Part shown: one piece after another, positions 33,578-42,473 of the stretch | How the letters are laid out: every line of letters begins with the position of its first letter | How positions within the stretch are numbered: the first letter of the stretch is position 1 | Origin: an uncultured Spartobacteria bacterium | GTDB taxonomy: Bacteria > Verrucomicrobiota > Verrucomicrobiia > Chthoniobacterales > Chthoniobacteraceae | Reading direction: 5' to 3' | Assembly: GCA_903901425.1 (NCBI GenBank) | Contig: CAIURC010000063.1 | Span: 62,001-126,000 of the forward strand | DNA: 64,000 nt | The notes under the pieces: model-generated | Told to the model about the DNA's origin: nothing | What the model saw: the letters and a program-made list of their open reading frames with translations, nothing else | Databases searched by the model: none | Made by a program: the position numbers and the translations under genes

Positions 33578-34571
33578 GATAACGTTGCACGGCTTCGACA
33601 ATGTGGGGGTTCACCTGGTGCCGGATGCTGTCGGCAGCCATCCGGATCGCATTCTTTACCGCCACGGGGGAGCTGCCGCCGTGTGCGATGATGCAGACGC
33701 CATTGACCCCCAGAAGGGGCATCCCGCCGTACTCGTCCGCGCTGGTCTTGCGGCGGATGGTTTGGAATGCGGGTTTTGCCAGCAGCCCGCCCAGCCGATA
33801 GACCGGGCTCTTGTAAATCTCATGCTTGAGCCATGCGAACACCGCATGGGCAAGCGCTTCGCTCGTCTTAAGGACCACGTTGCCGGTGAATCCATCAGCG
33901 ACCACCACTTCCACCGGGTTGCCAAACAGGTCATGGCCCTCGACATTGCCGCGGAAATTCAAGCCGCTCGACTTGAGCAACTCAAAGGATTGGCGCGTAA
34001 AATCGTTGCCCTTCTCGTCCTCGGTTCCGATCGACATCAAACCGACCGACGGATTCGCGTATCCGAGCACATGACGCGAGTACACCGAACCCATGATTGC
34101 GTTGTGCAGCATCTGAGTCGGGGTTGGCTCCGTGTTTGCGCCCGCGTCGATCAGCACGAACAGGTTGGTCTGGGTCGGCATCGTGGCCGCGATCCCCGGA
34201 CGCTCAATCCCTTGCAGCGTGCGCAGTTTAATGGTCGATGCCGCCACGGCTGCCCCGGTGTGTCCAGCGCTCACCACGGCTTCCGCGGCGCCTGACTTGA
34301 CCAAGTCGACCGCCCGGCTCACGGAGGAATCCTTTTTCTTCCGCACCGCATCAATGGCCGAGTCTTCCATCTCCACCACCTGCGTGCAGTGCACCAGTTC
34401 AATCCGGCCATCGGTGCAGCCGATCTTGGAAAGCTCGGACTCCAACGTCGAGGAGTCGCCCGTCAGATACAGCCGGGAGATTTCCGGGAACTCCCGAAGC
34501 GCCAAGGCGGCGCCTGCCACAAGTTTGGCAGGGCCTTCGTCATGGCCCATGGCATCCAGCGCAATTTTCAT
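33537..34571 (-). CDS. plsX: Phosphate acyltransferase PlsX
   Basis: 344 aa. MKIALDAMGHDEGPAKLVAGA, EAVVSAGHTGAAVAAS, ANTEPTPTQMLHNAIMGSVYS, GNVEGHDLFGNPVEVVVADGFTGNVVLKTSE and LLGVNGVCIIAHGGSS are PlsX motifs. It converts acyl-ACP to acyl-phosphate for membrane phospholipid synthesis. It lies between rpmF and fabH; a hairpin with a T-run in the 88-base rpmF-plsX gap may attenuate read-through from rpmF. Confidence 0.97.
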   Translation of the reverse strand: MKIALDAMGHDEGPAKLVAGAALALREFPEISRLYLTGDSSTLESELSKIGCTDGRIELVHCTQVVEMEDSAIDAVRKKKDSSVSRAVDLVKSGAAEAVVSAGHTGAAVAASTIKLRTLQGIERPGIAATMPTQTNLFVLIDAGANTEPTPTQMLHNAIMGSVYSRHVLGYANPSVGLMSIGTEDEKGNDFTRQSFELLKSSGLNFRGNVEGHDLFGNPVEVVVADGFTGNVVLKTSEALAHAVFAWLKHEIYKSPVYRLGGLLAKPAFQTIRRKTSADEYGGMPLLGVNGVCIIAHGGSSPVAVKNAIRMAADSIRHQVNPHIVEAVQRYHERSPAPHTATPA

Positions 34572-34597
34572 CAGGGCAGAAAAGGAATCCGCGCGGT

Positions 34598-34637
34598 GGA
34601 AAAAGATACAGCCGCCGGGGATGGATCCAGGCGGCTG
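34598..34637 (-). terminator. Possible attenuator/terminator between rpmF and plsX
   Basis: Eight-bp stem CAGCCGCC / GGCGGCTG with a 13-base loop, followed on the minus strand by TATCTTTTTCC. Since plsX and fabH continue downstream, it likely lowers rather than ends transcription from the ribosomal protein gene. Confidence 0.6.
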
Positions 34638-34659
34638 CGTCGGAATCGGCGAGTCCGGA

Positions 34660-34842
34660 TCAGGCGCCGGCGATGGTCAGAACCTGACGACCCTTGTAGT
34701 ACCCGCAGGAGGGGCAGGCCGTGTGGGCCGGAAGGCTGCTGCCGCACTGGCCGCACTTCGCGAGAACCGGGGCGTGCCAGCGGTTGGCGGCTTTCCGGGT
34801 GCGCAGGCGCATCTTGGACATTTTGCGTTTTGGAACTCCCAT
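34660..34842 (-). CDS. rpmF: 50S ribosomal protein L32
   Basis: 60 aa. MGVPKRKMSKMRLRTRKAANR is the L32 opening. A zinc ribbon CGQC...CPSCGYYKGRQV follows, so this is the zinc-binding (C+) form. It sits 65 bases after the DUF177 gene, in the widespread DUF177-rpmF-plsX-fabH order. Confidence 0.97.
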   Translation of the reverse strand: MGVPKRKMSKMRLRTRKAANRWHAPVLAKCGQCGSSLPAHTACPSCGYYKGRQVLTIAGA

Positions 34843-34907
34843 AAGATTGTTTTCGGTTTAATTGTGGAAATCTGACTGATTCGCAGCAGCCCCAGAGAGG
34901 CCGCAGA

Positions 34908-35387
34908 CTACTCTTTCTCGAAATTTAGTTGGTCCAACTGGCCCCACACTGCGGAAGTGCGATTTCCATCCTGTGGGTTTGGGGACGGCTCGGAACCCCG
35001 GTTCAAAAGGCCTCCAACAGGCGCCTCGCAAGGTTTCTGACCATCCCAATCGCAGTGCGGATGGGCTGGAAGGGCGAGGAGAATGTCTTCCCGGGCCAAA
35101 GGTGTCAAGTCCACCGTTTCATTTCCTGTGAGTTCAACCTGACACGCGAAATCCCGGATCCGAACAGGGAACGGGAACTCGTCCAAGCATCGGACGCAGC
35201 GGAGTCGGAGGTCCAATTCGAGAGAGCCTGTCGCGAACAGCCCTCCCTCGCTGATTCCAACGTCCAGCGAATAGCGAACCGGGGACTCCGGGACGATGTA
35301 CGGTTCGGACAACTCTAGAATGGCGGGATTCGCTTCGCCCTCAAAGTGTTTTCCCTCGTCTGGTATTTGTTGGAGGTGGATTTTCAT
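34908..35387 (-). CDS. DUF177 (YceD-like) protein
   Basis: 159 aa from ATG 35387 (MKIHLQQIPDEGKHFEG); the track start is too early. The core motif LRCVRCLDEFPFPV with two cysteines, then VDLTPLAREDILLALPAHPHC and CDWDGQKPCEAP, defines the family. YceD-type proteins are linked to rRNA maturation and always lie next to rpmF, as here. The tail PNPQDGNRTSAVWGQLDQL resembles the usual ending '.DPR...LA.L..L'. Confidence 0.9.
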   Translation of the reverse strand: MKIHLQQIPDEGKHFEGEANPAILELSEPYIVPESPVRYSLDVGISEGGLFATGSLELDLRLRCVRCLDEFPFPVRIRDFACQVELTGNETVDLTPLAREDILLALPAHPHCDWDGQKPCEAPVGGLLNRGSEPSPNPQDGNRTSAVWGQLDQLNFEKE

Positions 35388-35433
35388 TTTTTCGGTCTGC
35401 CGTAGGTTGCCAAACAACCTTCGGCTGGAGACT

Positions 35434-35928
35434 TCAGGCTGAACCAAATTTTTTTGCGAGGCTTTCCAGCACCGGCGCCGGAACAAACGGGGCAACCTGC
35501 CCACCCAGTTGCGCGATTTCTTTGACCACCCGTGAGCTCAGTGAAGTGTACTCCTCCCGCGGCATCAGGAACAGCGTTTCGAGGGTTGGCTCAAGTTTCC
35601 GGTTCATCAACGCCATCTGAAACTCAAACTCAAAGTCGGAGATTGCCCGCAGTCCGCGCACCACGGCCGATGCGCCCTGTTCCTTGGCAAAGTTCACCAA
35701 AAGCCCCTGAAAGGACGCCACCCGCACCTTTTCGAGGTGCGCTGTGGACTGCCGCAGCAATTCCATCCGCTCCTCCGTGGAAAAAAGCGCCCGTTTTTCC
35801 GCGTTTCGAGCCACGGCCACAATGACCTCGTCAAAAATGGTGGCGGCACGCTGGATGACATCCAGGTGACCATTGGTCACCGGGTCAAAGCTGCCGGGAT
35901 AAACGACGCGTTTCAGGGCGGAATGCAT
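35434..35928 (-). CDS. coaD: Phosphopantetheine adenylyltransferase
   Basis: 164 aa from ATG 35928 (MHSALKRVVYPGSFDPVTNGHLDVI). The nucleotidyltransferase motif GSFDPVTNGH, VRGLRAISDFEFEFQMALMNRKL and the SSRVVKEIAQLGG end-motif are conserved. It catalyses the fourth step of coenzyme A synthesis. It is upstream of DUF177 by 46 bases and diverges from miaB. Confidence 0.97.
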   Translation of the reverse strand: MHSALKRVVYPGSFDPVTNGHLDVIQRAATIFDEVIVAVARNAEKRALFSTEERMELLRQSTAHLEKVRVASFQGLLVNFAKEQGASAVVRGLRAISDFEFEFQMALMNRKLEPTLETLFLMPREEYTSLSSRVVKEIAQLGGQVAPFVPAPVLESLAKKFGSA

Positions 35929-36182
35929 GACGTCCCTACGTTGGAGCGCCAAAGCCGGCGAGTCAAACCAGTCGTCGCACGGCTGCCAATGCAGGAACGG
36001 GATCCGCCCTCTGTCCGTCTATGTCTCCTTTCAGACGGATTGTGGCAGGTGTTCTCCAGTTTCATGCGGCGGGGGAGGGCGCCCCTCCCCCCCTTTCGAT
36101 GCTCTGTCTGGGCGAGGATTCTGTGCCGTGGACGGCTTTTTGCTTTGGAGCCGCTCTCGTTTTGGCTAGGGATCCCGGTTGC

Positions 36183-37553
36183 ATGGCCAAGGTTTTTTTG
36201 AAGACGTACGGGTGCCAGATGAACGAGCGCGACAGCGAACAGGTGGCGCGGATGCTCGTCGCGCGCGGATATGAGATGACCGCGAAGGAGAAGGAGGCGG
36301 ATGTCGTGCTGATCAACACCTGCTCGGTCCGCGACATGGCGGAGCAGAAAGCTCTGGGCAAGATGGGCCTGCTCGGCCGACTCCGCGCAAAGAAGCCCGA
36401 GATGGTTTTTGGTTTCCTGGGATGCATGGCGCAAAGCCGGGGGGGCGAATTGGTCAAAGACCTCGGGCACGTCGATCTGGTGGTCGGGACCCAGAAGTTC
36501 CACAAGGTTGCCGAGTACGTGGACGAACTGGTTCGCCGCAAACGCGACCTTGCCGAACGCCTCATGGAGGATGTCCGGTACTCGATTGTCGATGTGGAGG
36601 AAGAGGCCGGTTCTCAAGGCGAAATCCGCGAGCATCTTCTCAGGGAAAAGCAGGCCACGGCTTTTGTCTCCATCATGCAGGGCTGCAACATGCACTGCAC
36701 ATTCTGCATTGTTCCATCCACGCGCGGATCCGAGCGTTCCCGCCCAATCTCCGAGATCGTGGAGGAGGTCCGGCAACTGGTGGACCGTGGCGTGCGCGAG
36801 GTGACGCTGCTGGGCCAGATCGTCAACCTCTATGGCCGGCATGAGTGGCCGCGGGTGGGGGACAAAAGCCCGTTTGTCCAACTTCTGGAGGCGGTGCATG
36901 AAGTGGAGGGCCTTGCGAGGCTCCGATTCACTTCGCCCCACCCAATCGGCTTCAAGTCGGATCTGGTGGCCGCTTTTGGCAGGCTGCCCAAACTCATGCC
37001 GCATGTTCATCTCCCTCTGCAGTCCGGCAGCGACAGGATTTTGAAGGCGATGCACCGGGCGTATACCGCCGAAAAGTACCTGCGCTTGGTGGAGCAGTTG
37101 CGTTCGGTGCGTCCAGAAATCGCTTTGACCACCGACATCATCGTGGGGTTTCCGGGAGAGTCGGATGCGGATTACGAAGCCACCCGTGAACTGGTCAAAA
37201 CCGTGGAATTCGACAACGCGTTTGTCTTCCGGTACTCGCCCCGGCGCGAAACGCCTGCGGCAGAAATGGCGGATCAGGTGCCAGAGGACGTTAAAGAGGC
37301 GAGGAACCAAGAATTGCTGGGTGTTGTGGATGATCTGGCGCGGCGCAAAGGGGAGGAGTTGGTGGGCCGCCGGGTGGAGGTTTTGTGCGAGGGACCCAGC
37401 AAGACGAATGCGGAAAAGCTCATGGGCCGTTCTCCGGGGAACAAGGTGGTGATTTTTGACGGCGGCGACCGGCACATCGGTCAGGTATTTGAGGTGGCCG
37501 TGACGCGCTCGAGCGGGTTCAGCCTGTACGGGGATCCTGCTTTCCTAGGCTGA
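36183..37553 (+). CDS. miaB: tRNA-2-methylthio-N6-dimethylallyladenosine synthase
   Basis: 456 aa from ATG 36183 (MAKVFLKTYGCQMNERDSE); the 54 extra track residues are not family-like. UPF0004 domain with three cluster cysteines (YGCQMN, INTCSVRD, GCMAQ), radical SAM CNMHCTFCIVPSTRG, HVHLPLQSGSD and GFPGESDADYEATREL, and a C-terminal TRAM domain VEVLCEGPSKTNAEKLMGRSPGNKVVIF. It thiomethylates i6A37 in tRNA. It diverges from coaD with a 254-base gap. Confidence 0.97.
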   Translation: MAKVFLKTYGCQMNERDSEQVARMLVARGYEMTAKEKEADVVLINTCSVRDMAEQKALGKMGLLGRLRAKKPEMVFGFLGCMAQSRGGELVKDLGHVDLVVGTQKFHKVAEYVDELVRRKRDLAERLMEDVRYSIVDVEEEAGSQGEIREHLLREKQATAFVSIMQGCNMHCTFCIVPSTRGSERSRPISEIVEEVRQLVDRGVREVTLLGQIVNLYGRHEWPRVGDKSPFVQLLEAVHEVEGLARLRFTSPHPIGFKSDLVAAFGRLPKLMPHVHLPLQSGSDRILKAMHRAYTAEKYLRLVEQLRSVRPEIALTTDIIVGFPGESDADYEATRELVKTVEFDNAFVFRYSPRRETPAAEMADQVPEDVKEARNQELLGVVDDLARRKGEELVGRRVEVLCEGPSKTNAEKLMGRSPGNKVVIFDGGDRHIGQVFEVAVTRSSGFSLYGDPAFLG

Positions 37554-37654
37554 GTCCGACTGCAAACTGGCCTCGCTCCCGTTCCTGTCTGCCGGAGATG
37601 GGCATCGGAATTGGCTTGTTGCGCGGGGATGGTCCATTTTTCATCCGGCCTGTC

Positions 37655-38212
37655 ATGATTTATTCCCTCGATTTGAAGACGGCTTTTTTTGTGCTCGGAG
37701 GCGTTCTGCTCGGGGGTGGGCTGGCAATCGGGGCCGGGGGCGGGGCGGCGGCGCGGTGGATGGAAAGGTTTCCTCGGTCCAAAGGTTGGGGGGCCGCAAT
37801 CCTCGGGGCGGTGGCGCTTTGGGCTTGGCTCCTCATCTCGAAAATCGATCTCGGCGAGTTTTCCGGATGGCGTTCCCGGTTGCTCGTGATTATCCCGGTC
37901 ATGGCGGTGCTGGGCCTGTTTTTTGTCGAGGAATTTTTGGCGGTGCGTGCGTTGGGAATGCTGGTGTTGCTCGGCGCGAAGCCGTTGCTGGAGGCTGCAT
38001 GGATGCAGCCCGAGCAGTCCCGGTTGGTCTTGGTCTCGGTCACCTACTTGGGGATCACCCTGAGCCTGTTCTGGATCGGGATGCCGTACACGCTCCGGGA
38101 CCAGATCCACTGGTTTACCCGTGGCGGTGCCGGCCGGCTCCGTGCTCTGGCCGGTGGCTTGGCCGGGGCGGGGGCCCTTCTCCTCACCCTCGGGCTGACA
38201 CTACATCGCTGA
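37655..38212 (+). CDS. Multi-pass membrane protein of unknown function
   Basis: 185 aa from ATG 37655 (MIYSLDLKTAFFVLGGVLLGGG). About five to six hydrophobic segments: AFFVLGGVLLGGGLAI, GWGAAILGAVALWAWLLI, LLVIIPVMAVLGLFFVEEFL, LGMLVLLGAKPLLEAAW, LVLVSVTYLGITLSLFW and a C-terminal GGLAGAGALLLTLGLTL. A cytoplasmic DQIHWFTRGGAGRLR loop lies before the last helix. Not recognised. Its 3' end overlaps the end of gspF on the other strand by 29 bases. Confidence 0.72.
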   Translation: MIYSLDLKTAFFVLGGVLLGGGLAIGAGGGAAARWMERFPRSKGWGAAILGAVALWAWLLISKIDLGEFSGWRSRLLVIIPVMAVLGLFFVEEFLAVRALGMLVLLGAKPLLEAAWMQPEQSRLVLVSVTYLGITLSLFWIGMPYTLRDQIHWFTRGGAGRLRALAGGLAGAGALLLTLGLTLHR

Positions 38213-39401
38213 GTTTGAAGATGGGCAGGAACATCGCAATCACGATCCCGCCCACAATCACTCCGAGGAAAACGATCAGCAGCGGTTCAATCAGAGAGGT
38301 CAACGCGTCCAACGTGGCCTCGATTTCTGTGTCCCAGAAGTCCGCCATTTTATCCAGCATCTCGTCAATTTTCCCGGTGGCTTCCCCGGCGGAGACCATC
38401 CGGACCATCATGGGTGGAAAGATTTTCTGCCGGGCAAGCGCGGCCGCAAGGTGATCCCCGCGCTCCACCGCCGCGGTTACCTCTTTGAGCGCCGATTCCA
38501 CCATCCAGTTCCCTGCTGTCTCGCCCACAATGTCCAGCACCTCCAGGATGGGAACCCCGCTTCGGATCAGCTGCGCAAAGGTCCTTGCGAATCGGGTCAT
38601 GCAGATTTTGTGGATCAGCGGGCCAAACACCGGCAGCTGAAGCTTCATCCGGTCCCAGAGCCGGCTCCCGTCCCGGGTCCGGAGAAAACTGCGGAGTCCG
38701 AATCCGGTGGCGGCCATGGATCCCAGGAGGAGGATCCACTGGGAGCGGACAAAGTCGCTCAGATCGATCAGGAGTTGGGTGGGTGCGGGGAGTTTCGCCC
38801 CGAAATCGGTGAAGATTGTGGCGAAGGTTGGGACCACCTTGACGATCAGGAACGTGGTGATGCAGAAGGCGATCAGCACGACGATCACCGGGTACGTCAT
38901 TGCCGATTTCACCTTTTTCCGGAGTCGGGCCGTGGATTCAAGAAATGTGGAGAGCCGGTCGAGGATCTCGGACAGCAGCCCCCCGGCTTCCCCCGCCTTG
39001 ACCATCGAGACGTAGAGCCGGGAAAAATGGCGCGTTTGTTTGCCAAGCGCCTCGTGAAAAGAGTCGCCCTGTTGGAGCAGGGCCACCAAGTCGCCGGATA
39101 CGCGCCGGAGGGCCCCTTGTTTGCGGGGGTCGGTTTGTTCGTAAAGTGCGGTGAGCGCTGTGACGAGGGGGAGGCCGGCGGCCACCATGGTGGCCAGTTG
39201 CCGCGTGAACAAAACCAGGTCCGATTCCGGGATCCGGCCTTTGGGAGCTCTCAGCCGGCCGGTGCCGCGCTGTTGGATGCTGAGCACCAGCAGTCCCCGG
39301 GACATCAGAGTCTGGACGGCGTTGTCCTCGTTGAGGGCCTCCTGAATCCCGGAAATTGTTTTTCCAGCGGGGTCACGGGCTTCGTAGGCGAATGTGTTCA
39401 T
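38184..39401 (-). CDS. Type II secretion / type IV pilus inner-membrane protein GspF/PilC
   Basis: 405 aa from ATG 39401 (MNTFAYEARDPAGKTISG). Two repeated T2SF domains, each with LFTRQLATMVAAGLPLVTAL / RFARTFAQLIRSGVPILEVL and SMVKAGEAGGLLSEIL / RMVSAGEATGKIDEML, and three membrane segments including IVVLIAFCITTFLIVKVVP and LLIVFLGVIVGGIVIAMFLPIF. This is the platform protein that couples the GspE/PilB ATPase to pilin addition. It stands alone, far from the ATPase gene at the left edge. Confidence 0.94.
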   Translation of the reverse strand: MNTFAYEARDPAGKTISGIQEALNEDNAVQTLMSRGLLVLSIQQRGTGRLRAPKGRIPESDLVLFTRQLATMVAAGLPLVTALTALYEQTDPRKQGALRRVSGDLVALLQQGDSFHEALGKQTRHFSRLYVSMVKAGEAGGLLSEILDRLSTFLESTARLRKKVKSAMTYPVIVVLIAFCITTFLIVKVVPTFATIFTDFGAKLPAPTQLLIDLSDFVRSQWILLLGSMAATGFGLRSFLRTRDGSRLWDRMKLQLPVFGPLIHKICMTRFARTFAQLIRSGVPILEVLDIVGETAGNWMVESALKEVTAAVERGDHLAAALARQKIFPPMMVRMVSAGEATGKIDEMLDKMADFWDTEIEATLDALTSLIEPLLIVFLGVIVGGIVIAMFLPIFKLSDVVSARG

Positions 39402-39581
39402 GGGACTTGGTGCAGCGAAGGTCAGGCGATCATAGAGCAAGATATTTGCCTGCCCGGTTCGGAAATGCCGGGAAGCTCAGGTCTTGAACTTTTGCTGAAA
39501 AGACTTGCAAAAGCGATCAGGGTTGGGGAGGGTCGGAAGCTAGATAAGACACTTTGAGAATTACAGGGAGCGATTTTTGAT

Positions 39582-39836
39582 ATGACAGACACTCAGGAGA
39601 TTCAGGCGTTGCGGATGCACGACAAGGACACGGGCAGCGCGGACGTGCAGGTGGCGTTGCTTTCTCAGCGCATCAACCATCTTACCGAACATTTGAAGGG
39701 CCACGTGAAGGATCACCATTCCCGTCGCGGCCTTCTGAAGATGGTTTCCCGCCGTCGCAAACTGCTCGATTACCTCAAGCGCACCTCTTCTGACCGCTAC
39801 AAGGTCGTGATCGAGAAGCTCAGCCTGAGGAAGTAA
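39582..39836 (+). CDS. rpsO: 30S ribosomal protein S15
   Basis: 84 aa, slightly short. [51 protein letters not shown] is the S15 core. It binds 16S rRNA helices 20-22. It is followed by a strong terminator and then pnp, the classic rpsO-pnp neighbourhood. Confidence 0.97.
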   Translation: MTDTQEIQALRMHDKDTGSADVQVALLSQRINHLTEHLKGHVKDHHSRRGLLKMVSRRRKLLDYLKRTSSDRYKVVIEKLSLRK

Positions 39837-39843
39837 CCACTTT

Positions 39844-39894
39844 GCCCGCGGAACTGCCTCCCGGAAAACGGGGGGCGGTTCCCGTGGGCTTTTC
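39844..39894 (+). terminator. Rho-independent terminator after rpsO
   Basis: Long stem GCCCGCGGAACTGCCTCCCG / CGGGGGGCGGTTCCCGTGGGC with one bulge and G-U pairs, then CTTTTCC. It starts seven bases past the stop. Confidence 0.88.
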
Positions 39895-39980
39895 CACGCC
39901 CCCCAGCCCGGTTGGAACACCGGCTCGGGGGCATTTTAACAACCGCACATCGGCGCGCGTCTGTTTTTCGGTTCTGGATT

Positions 39981-40063
39981 TAGCCCCGGCCTCTTCGGTC
40001 TCCCTCGCGCACTCGCGTCGGGAGTTCATCCCGGCTACCGCGTCCCCTGAGGGGCCGGGGCTA
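39981..40063. repeat. REP-like imperfect inverted repeat between rpsO and pnp
   Basis: Left arm TAGCCCCGGCCTC and right arm GAGGGGCCGGGGCTA pair apart from a two-base insertion. The interior contains further hairpins, CTCCCTCGCG..CGCGTCGGGAG and CCCCTGAGGGG. It encodes nothing and may be a mobile REP-type element or an RNA structure in the pnp leader. Confidence 0.55.
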
Positions 40064-40115
40064 CAGCCAGAAAATCCGGTCAGACGCCGCTGGGGTGCAT
40101 TTCAGAAACCCCAAA

Positions 40116-42248
40116 ATGATACACAACATCACGAGCCAAGTCGGCTCACACGAAATCACCATTGAAACGGGCAAGATGGGTCGCCTCGCCGATGGCGCCG
40201 TCACCGTCCGTTCCGGAGACACCATCGTCATGGTCTCCGCCGTCTCCGCCACCACCGTCAAGGAAGGTCAGGATTTCTTCCCGCTCACCGTGGATTACCG
40301 TGAAAAAGCCGCTGCAGTCGGCAAGTTCCCGGGCGGATATTTCAAGCGCGAAGGGCGCCCCTCCGAGAAGGAAATCCTCACGGCCCGGATGACCGACCGT
40401 CCGCTCCGGCCCCTGTTCCCAAAGGGATACTTCTACGACACGCAGATCATCTCCATTCTGCTGAGCGCAGACGGCCAGATCGATCCGGACATCCTTTCCA
40501 TCAACGGCGCAAGTGCCGCTCTGATGGTTTCCGACATTCCTTTTGACGGACCCGTGGCCGCCGTCCGCGTGGGGCGCGTTGGAGGCGAATTCGTGGTCAA
40601 CCCAACGCACGACGAGCGCGCCAGCAGCGATCTGGACCTCGTTTATGTCGGGAACCGCACCGACGTCATCATGATCGAAGGCAGCGCCTCTGAATTGCCC
40701 GAAGAGGAGTTCATCCGCGCCCTTGAGTTTGCCCAGAAACATGTGGAGGTGCTGGTCAAGGCGCAGTCTGAACTGGCTGCAAAGGCCGGAAAAACCAAGC
40801 GCGTTGCTCCGCTGATGCTCACCAAGGAGGAACTCTTGGAAGTCGCCTACCATGTCGCCGGCGACCGGATCGAAGCCGCTTTGTACACCCCAGGCAAGGT
40901 CGCCCGAGGCAAGGCCGTGGACGCTCTTAAGTCCGAGGTCAAGGAGGCGATCCTCGCCAAATTCCCCGGCGCAACCCCGTTCGAAATCAGTCAGGCCTTC
41001 GATTATCTTCAGAAAAAGGCGTTCCGAGTCAGCATTCTTGACAAGCGGGTCCGCTGCGACGGCCGCCAGCTTGGCGAACTGCGGCCCCTCTCCGGCGAGG
41101 TGGGGTTGATCCCACGCTCCCACGGGAGCGGGTTGTTCCAGCGCGGCGAAACCCAGGCACTCGCCTTGGCAACCTTGGCCCCCATGGAGGAAGCCCAGGT
41201 GCTCGACGGGTATACCGGCGGCGAAACCACCAAGCGGTTCATCCTGCACTACAACTTCCCGCCCTTCAGCGTGGGCGAAACCGGCCGCACCGGCAGCCCC
41301 GGGCGCCGCGAAATCGGCCACGGCGCACTCGCCGAACGTTCGATCGATGCCGTCATTCCCCCGGTGGAAAAGTTCCCTTACGCGCTCCGCGTCAGCAGCG
41401 AGGTGATGGAATCCAACGGGTCCACCTCCATGGCCTCGGTGTGTGCCGGTGTCCTGGCCCTCATGGATGCAGGCGTTCCCATCAAGCAGCCCGTGGCCGG
41501 CATCAGCGTCGGTCTGGTCACCGAGTACAGCGCCGACGGACGTCTGGCCCGGTACACCACCCTGGCTGACATCATCGGCAGCGAAGATCACTTCGGGGAC
41601 ATGGACTTCAAGCTCTGTGGCACCCACACGGGTGTCACGGGCTTCCAGCTCGACCTCAAGCTGCCCGGCATCAGCCATGCCATCATGTCAGAAGCCATCT
41701 ACCAGGCCCGCGACCTCCGGATGAAGGTCCTCGATGTCATGAGCGCTGCCCTCGCCGCGCCGCGTCAGGAACTGAGCCGGTTCGCCCCGCGGATCGAGAC
41801 CCTCAAGATCAACCCCGACAAGATTGGCCTCCTCATCGGGCCCGGCGGCAAGACCATCAAGGGCATCGTCGCCGAAACCGGTTGCGAAGTGAACATCGAT
41901 GACGATGGCACCGTGCGCCTCTACTCCAACAACCCCGAAGGCATGGAGCGCGCCAAGCAGATCATCGGCGGAATGACCCGCGAACTCGAGGTCGGCGCTC
42001 TCTACCAGGGCCGCGTCGTCACCATCAAGGAGTTCGGGTGCTTCGTCGAAGTGATGCCCGGCAAGGACGGCCTCTGTCACATCAGCGAACTGGCTGATTT
42101 CCGCGTCAACAAGGTCGAAGATGTCGTCAAAATGGGCGATATCATCTGGGTCAAGTGCCTCGGCGTTGACGAAAAAGGCCGCATCAAGCTCAGCCGGAAG
42201 GCCGCCATGAAGGAGCGGAACGAATCCGAGCAGGCTGCCAAGGCCTGA
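40116..42248 (+). CDS. pnp: Polyribonucleotide nucleotidyltransferase (PNPase)
   Basis: 710 aa from ATG 40116 (MIHNITSQVGSHEITIETGKMGRLADGAVTV); GTG 40095 is too early. Two RNase PH domains (DYREKAAAVGKFPGGYFKREGRPSEKEIL; GGETTKRFILHYNFPPFSVGE...SNGSTSMASVC...DHFGDMDFK), a KH domain (INPDKIGLLIGPGGKTIKGI) and an S1 domain (GALYQGRVVTIKEFGCFVEVMPGKDGL). It degrades RNA 3'-5' with phosphate in the degradosome. A terminator follows. Confidence 0.98.
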   Translation: MIHNITSQVGSHEITIETGKMGRLADGAVTVRSGDTIVMVSAVSATTVKEGQDFFPLTVDYREKAAAVGKFPGGYFKREGRPSEKEILTARMTDRPLRPLFPKGYFYDTQIISILLSADGQIDPDILSINGASAALMVSDIPFDGPVAAVRVGRVGGEFVVNPTHDERASSDLDLVYVGNRTDVIMIEGSASELPEEEFIRALEFAQKHVEVLVKAQSELAAKAGKTKRVAPLMLTKEELLEVAYHVAGDRIEAALYTPGKVARGKAVDALKSEVKEAILAKFPGATPFEISQAFDYLQKKAFRVSILDKRVRCDGRQLGELRPLSGEVGLIPRSHGSGLFQRGETQALALATLAPMEEAQVLDGYTGGETTKRFILHYNFPPFSVGETGRTGSPGRREIGHGALAERSIDAVIPPVEKFPYALRVSSEVMESNGSTSMASVCAGVLALMDAGVPIKQPVAGISVGLVTEYSADGRLARYTTLADIIGSEDHFGDMDFKLCGTHTGVTGFQLDLKLPGISHAIMSEAIYQARDLRMKVLDVMSAALAAPRQELSRFAPRIETLKINPDKIGLLIGPGGKTIKGIVAETGCEVNIDDDGTVRLYSNNPEGMERAKQIIGGMTRELEVGALYQGRVVTIKEFGCFVEVMPGKDGLCHISELADFRVNKVEDVVKMGDIIWVKCLGVDEKGRIKLSRKAAMKERNESEQAAKA

Positions 42249-42312
42249 TTCCAACCCGGTTTTTCGCCATCGGGATTTTCTGCCCGATACGGAATATAAC
42301 CGGGTCAGTTTG

Positions 42313-42347
42313 AAAAGCCGCCGTCCGAAAGGACGGCGGCTTTTTCT
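42313..42347 (+). terminator. Rho-independent terminator after pnp
   Basis: Ten-bp stem GCCGCCGTCC / GGACGGCGGC with GAAA tetraloop, followed by TTTTTCTTTG and preceded by AAAA. A textbook intrinsic terminator 64 bases past the stop. Confidence 0.93.
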
Positions 42348-42473
42348 TTGCGCGCCTGGAAGGCCGCATCCAGTCCCAAAGGTCCGAACAAGCAGCCCGG
42401 CATCAACAGCGTGCGCCAATTGGATCAACCGTGCGCTGGAAGCGCCCGGTTAGACCGGGTAACCTCACCGGGT

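Noticed and set aside
35913-37475. 520-aa ORF antisense to miaB
   Set aside because: Shadow of miaB; rich in Arg/His/Gln with no family motif.
40146-41678. 510-aa ORF antisense to pnp
   Set aside because: Shadow frame of a high-GC gene; pnp in the other strand has all expected domains.
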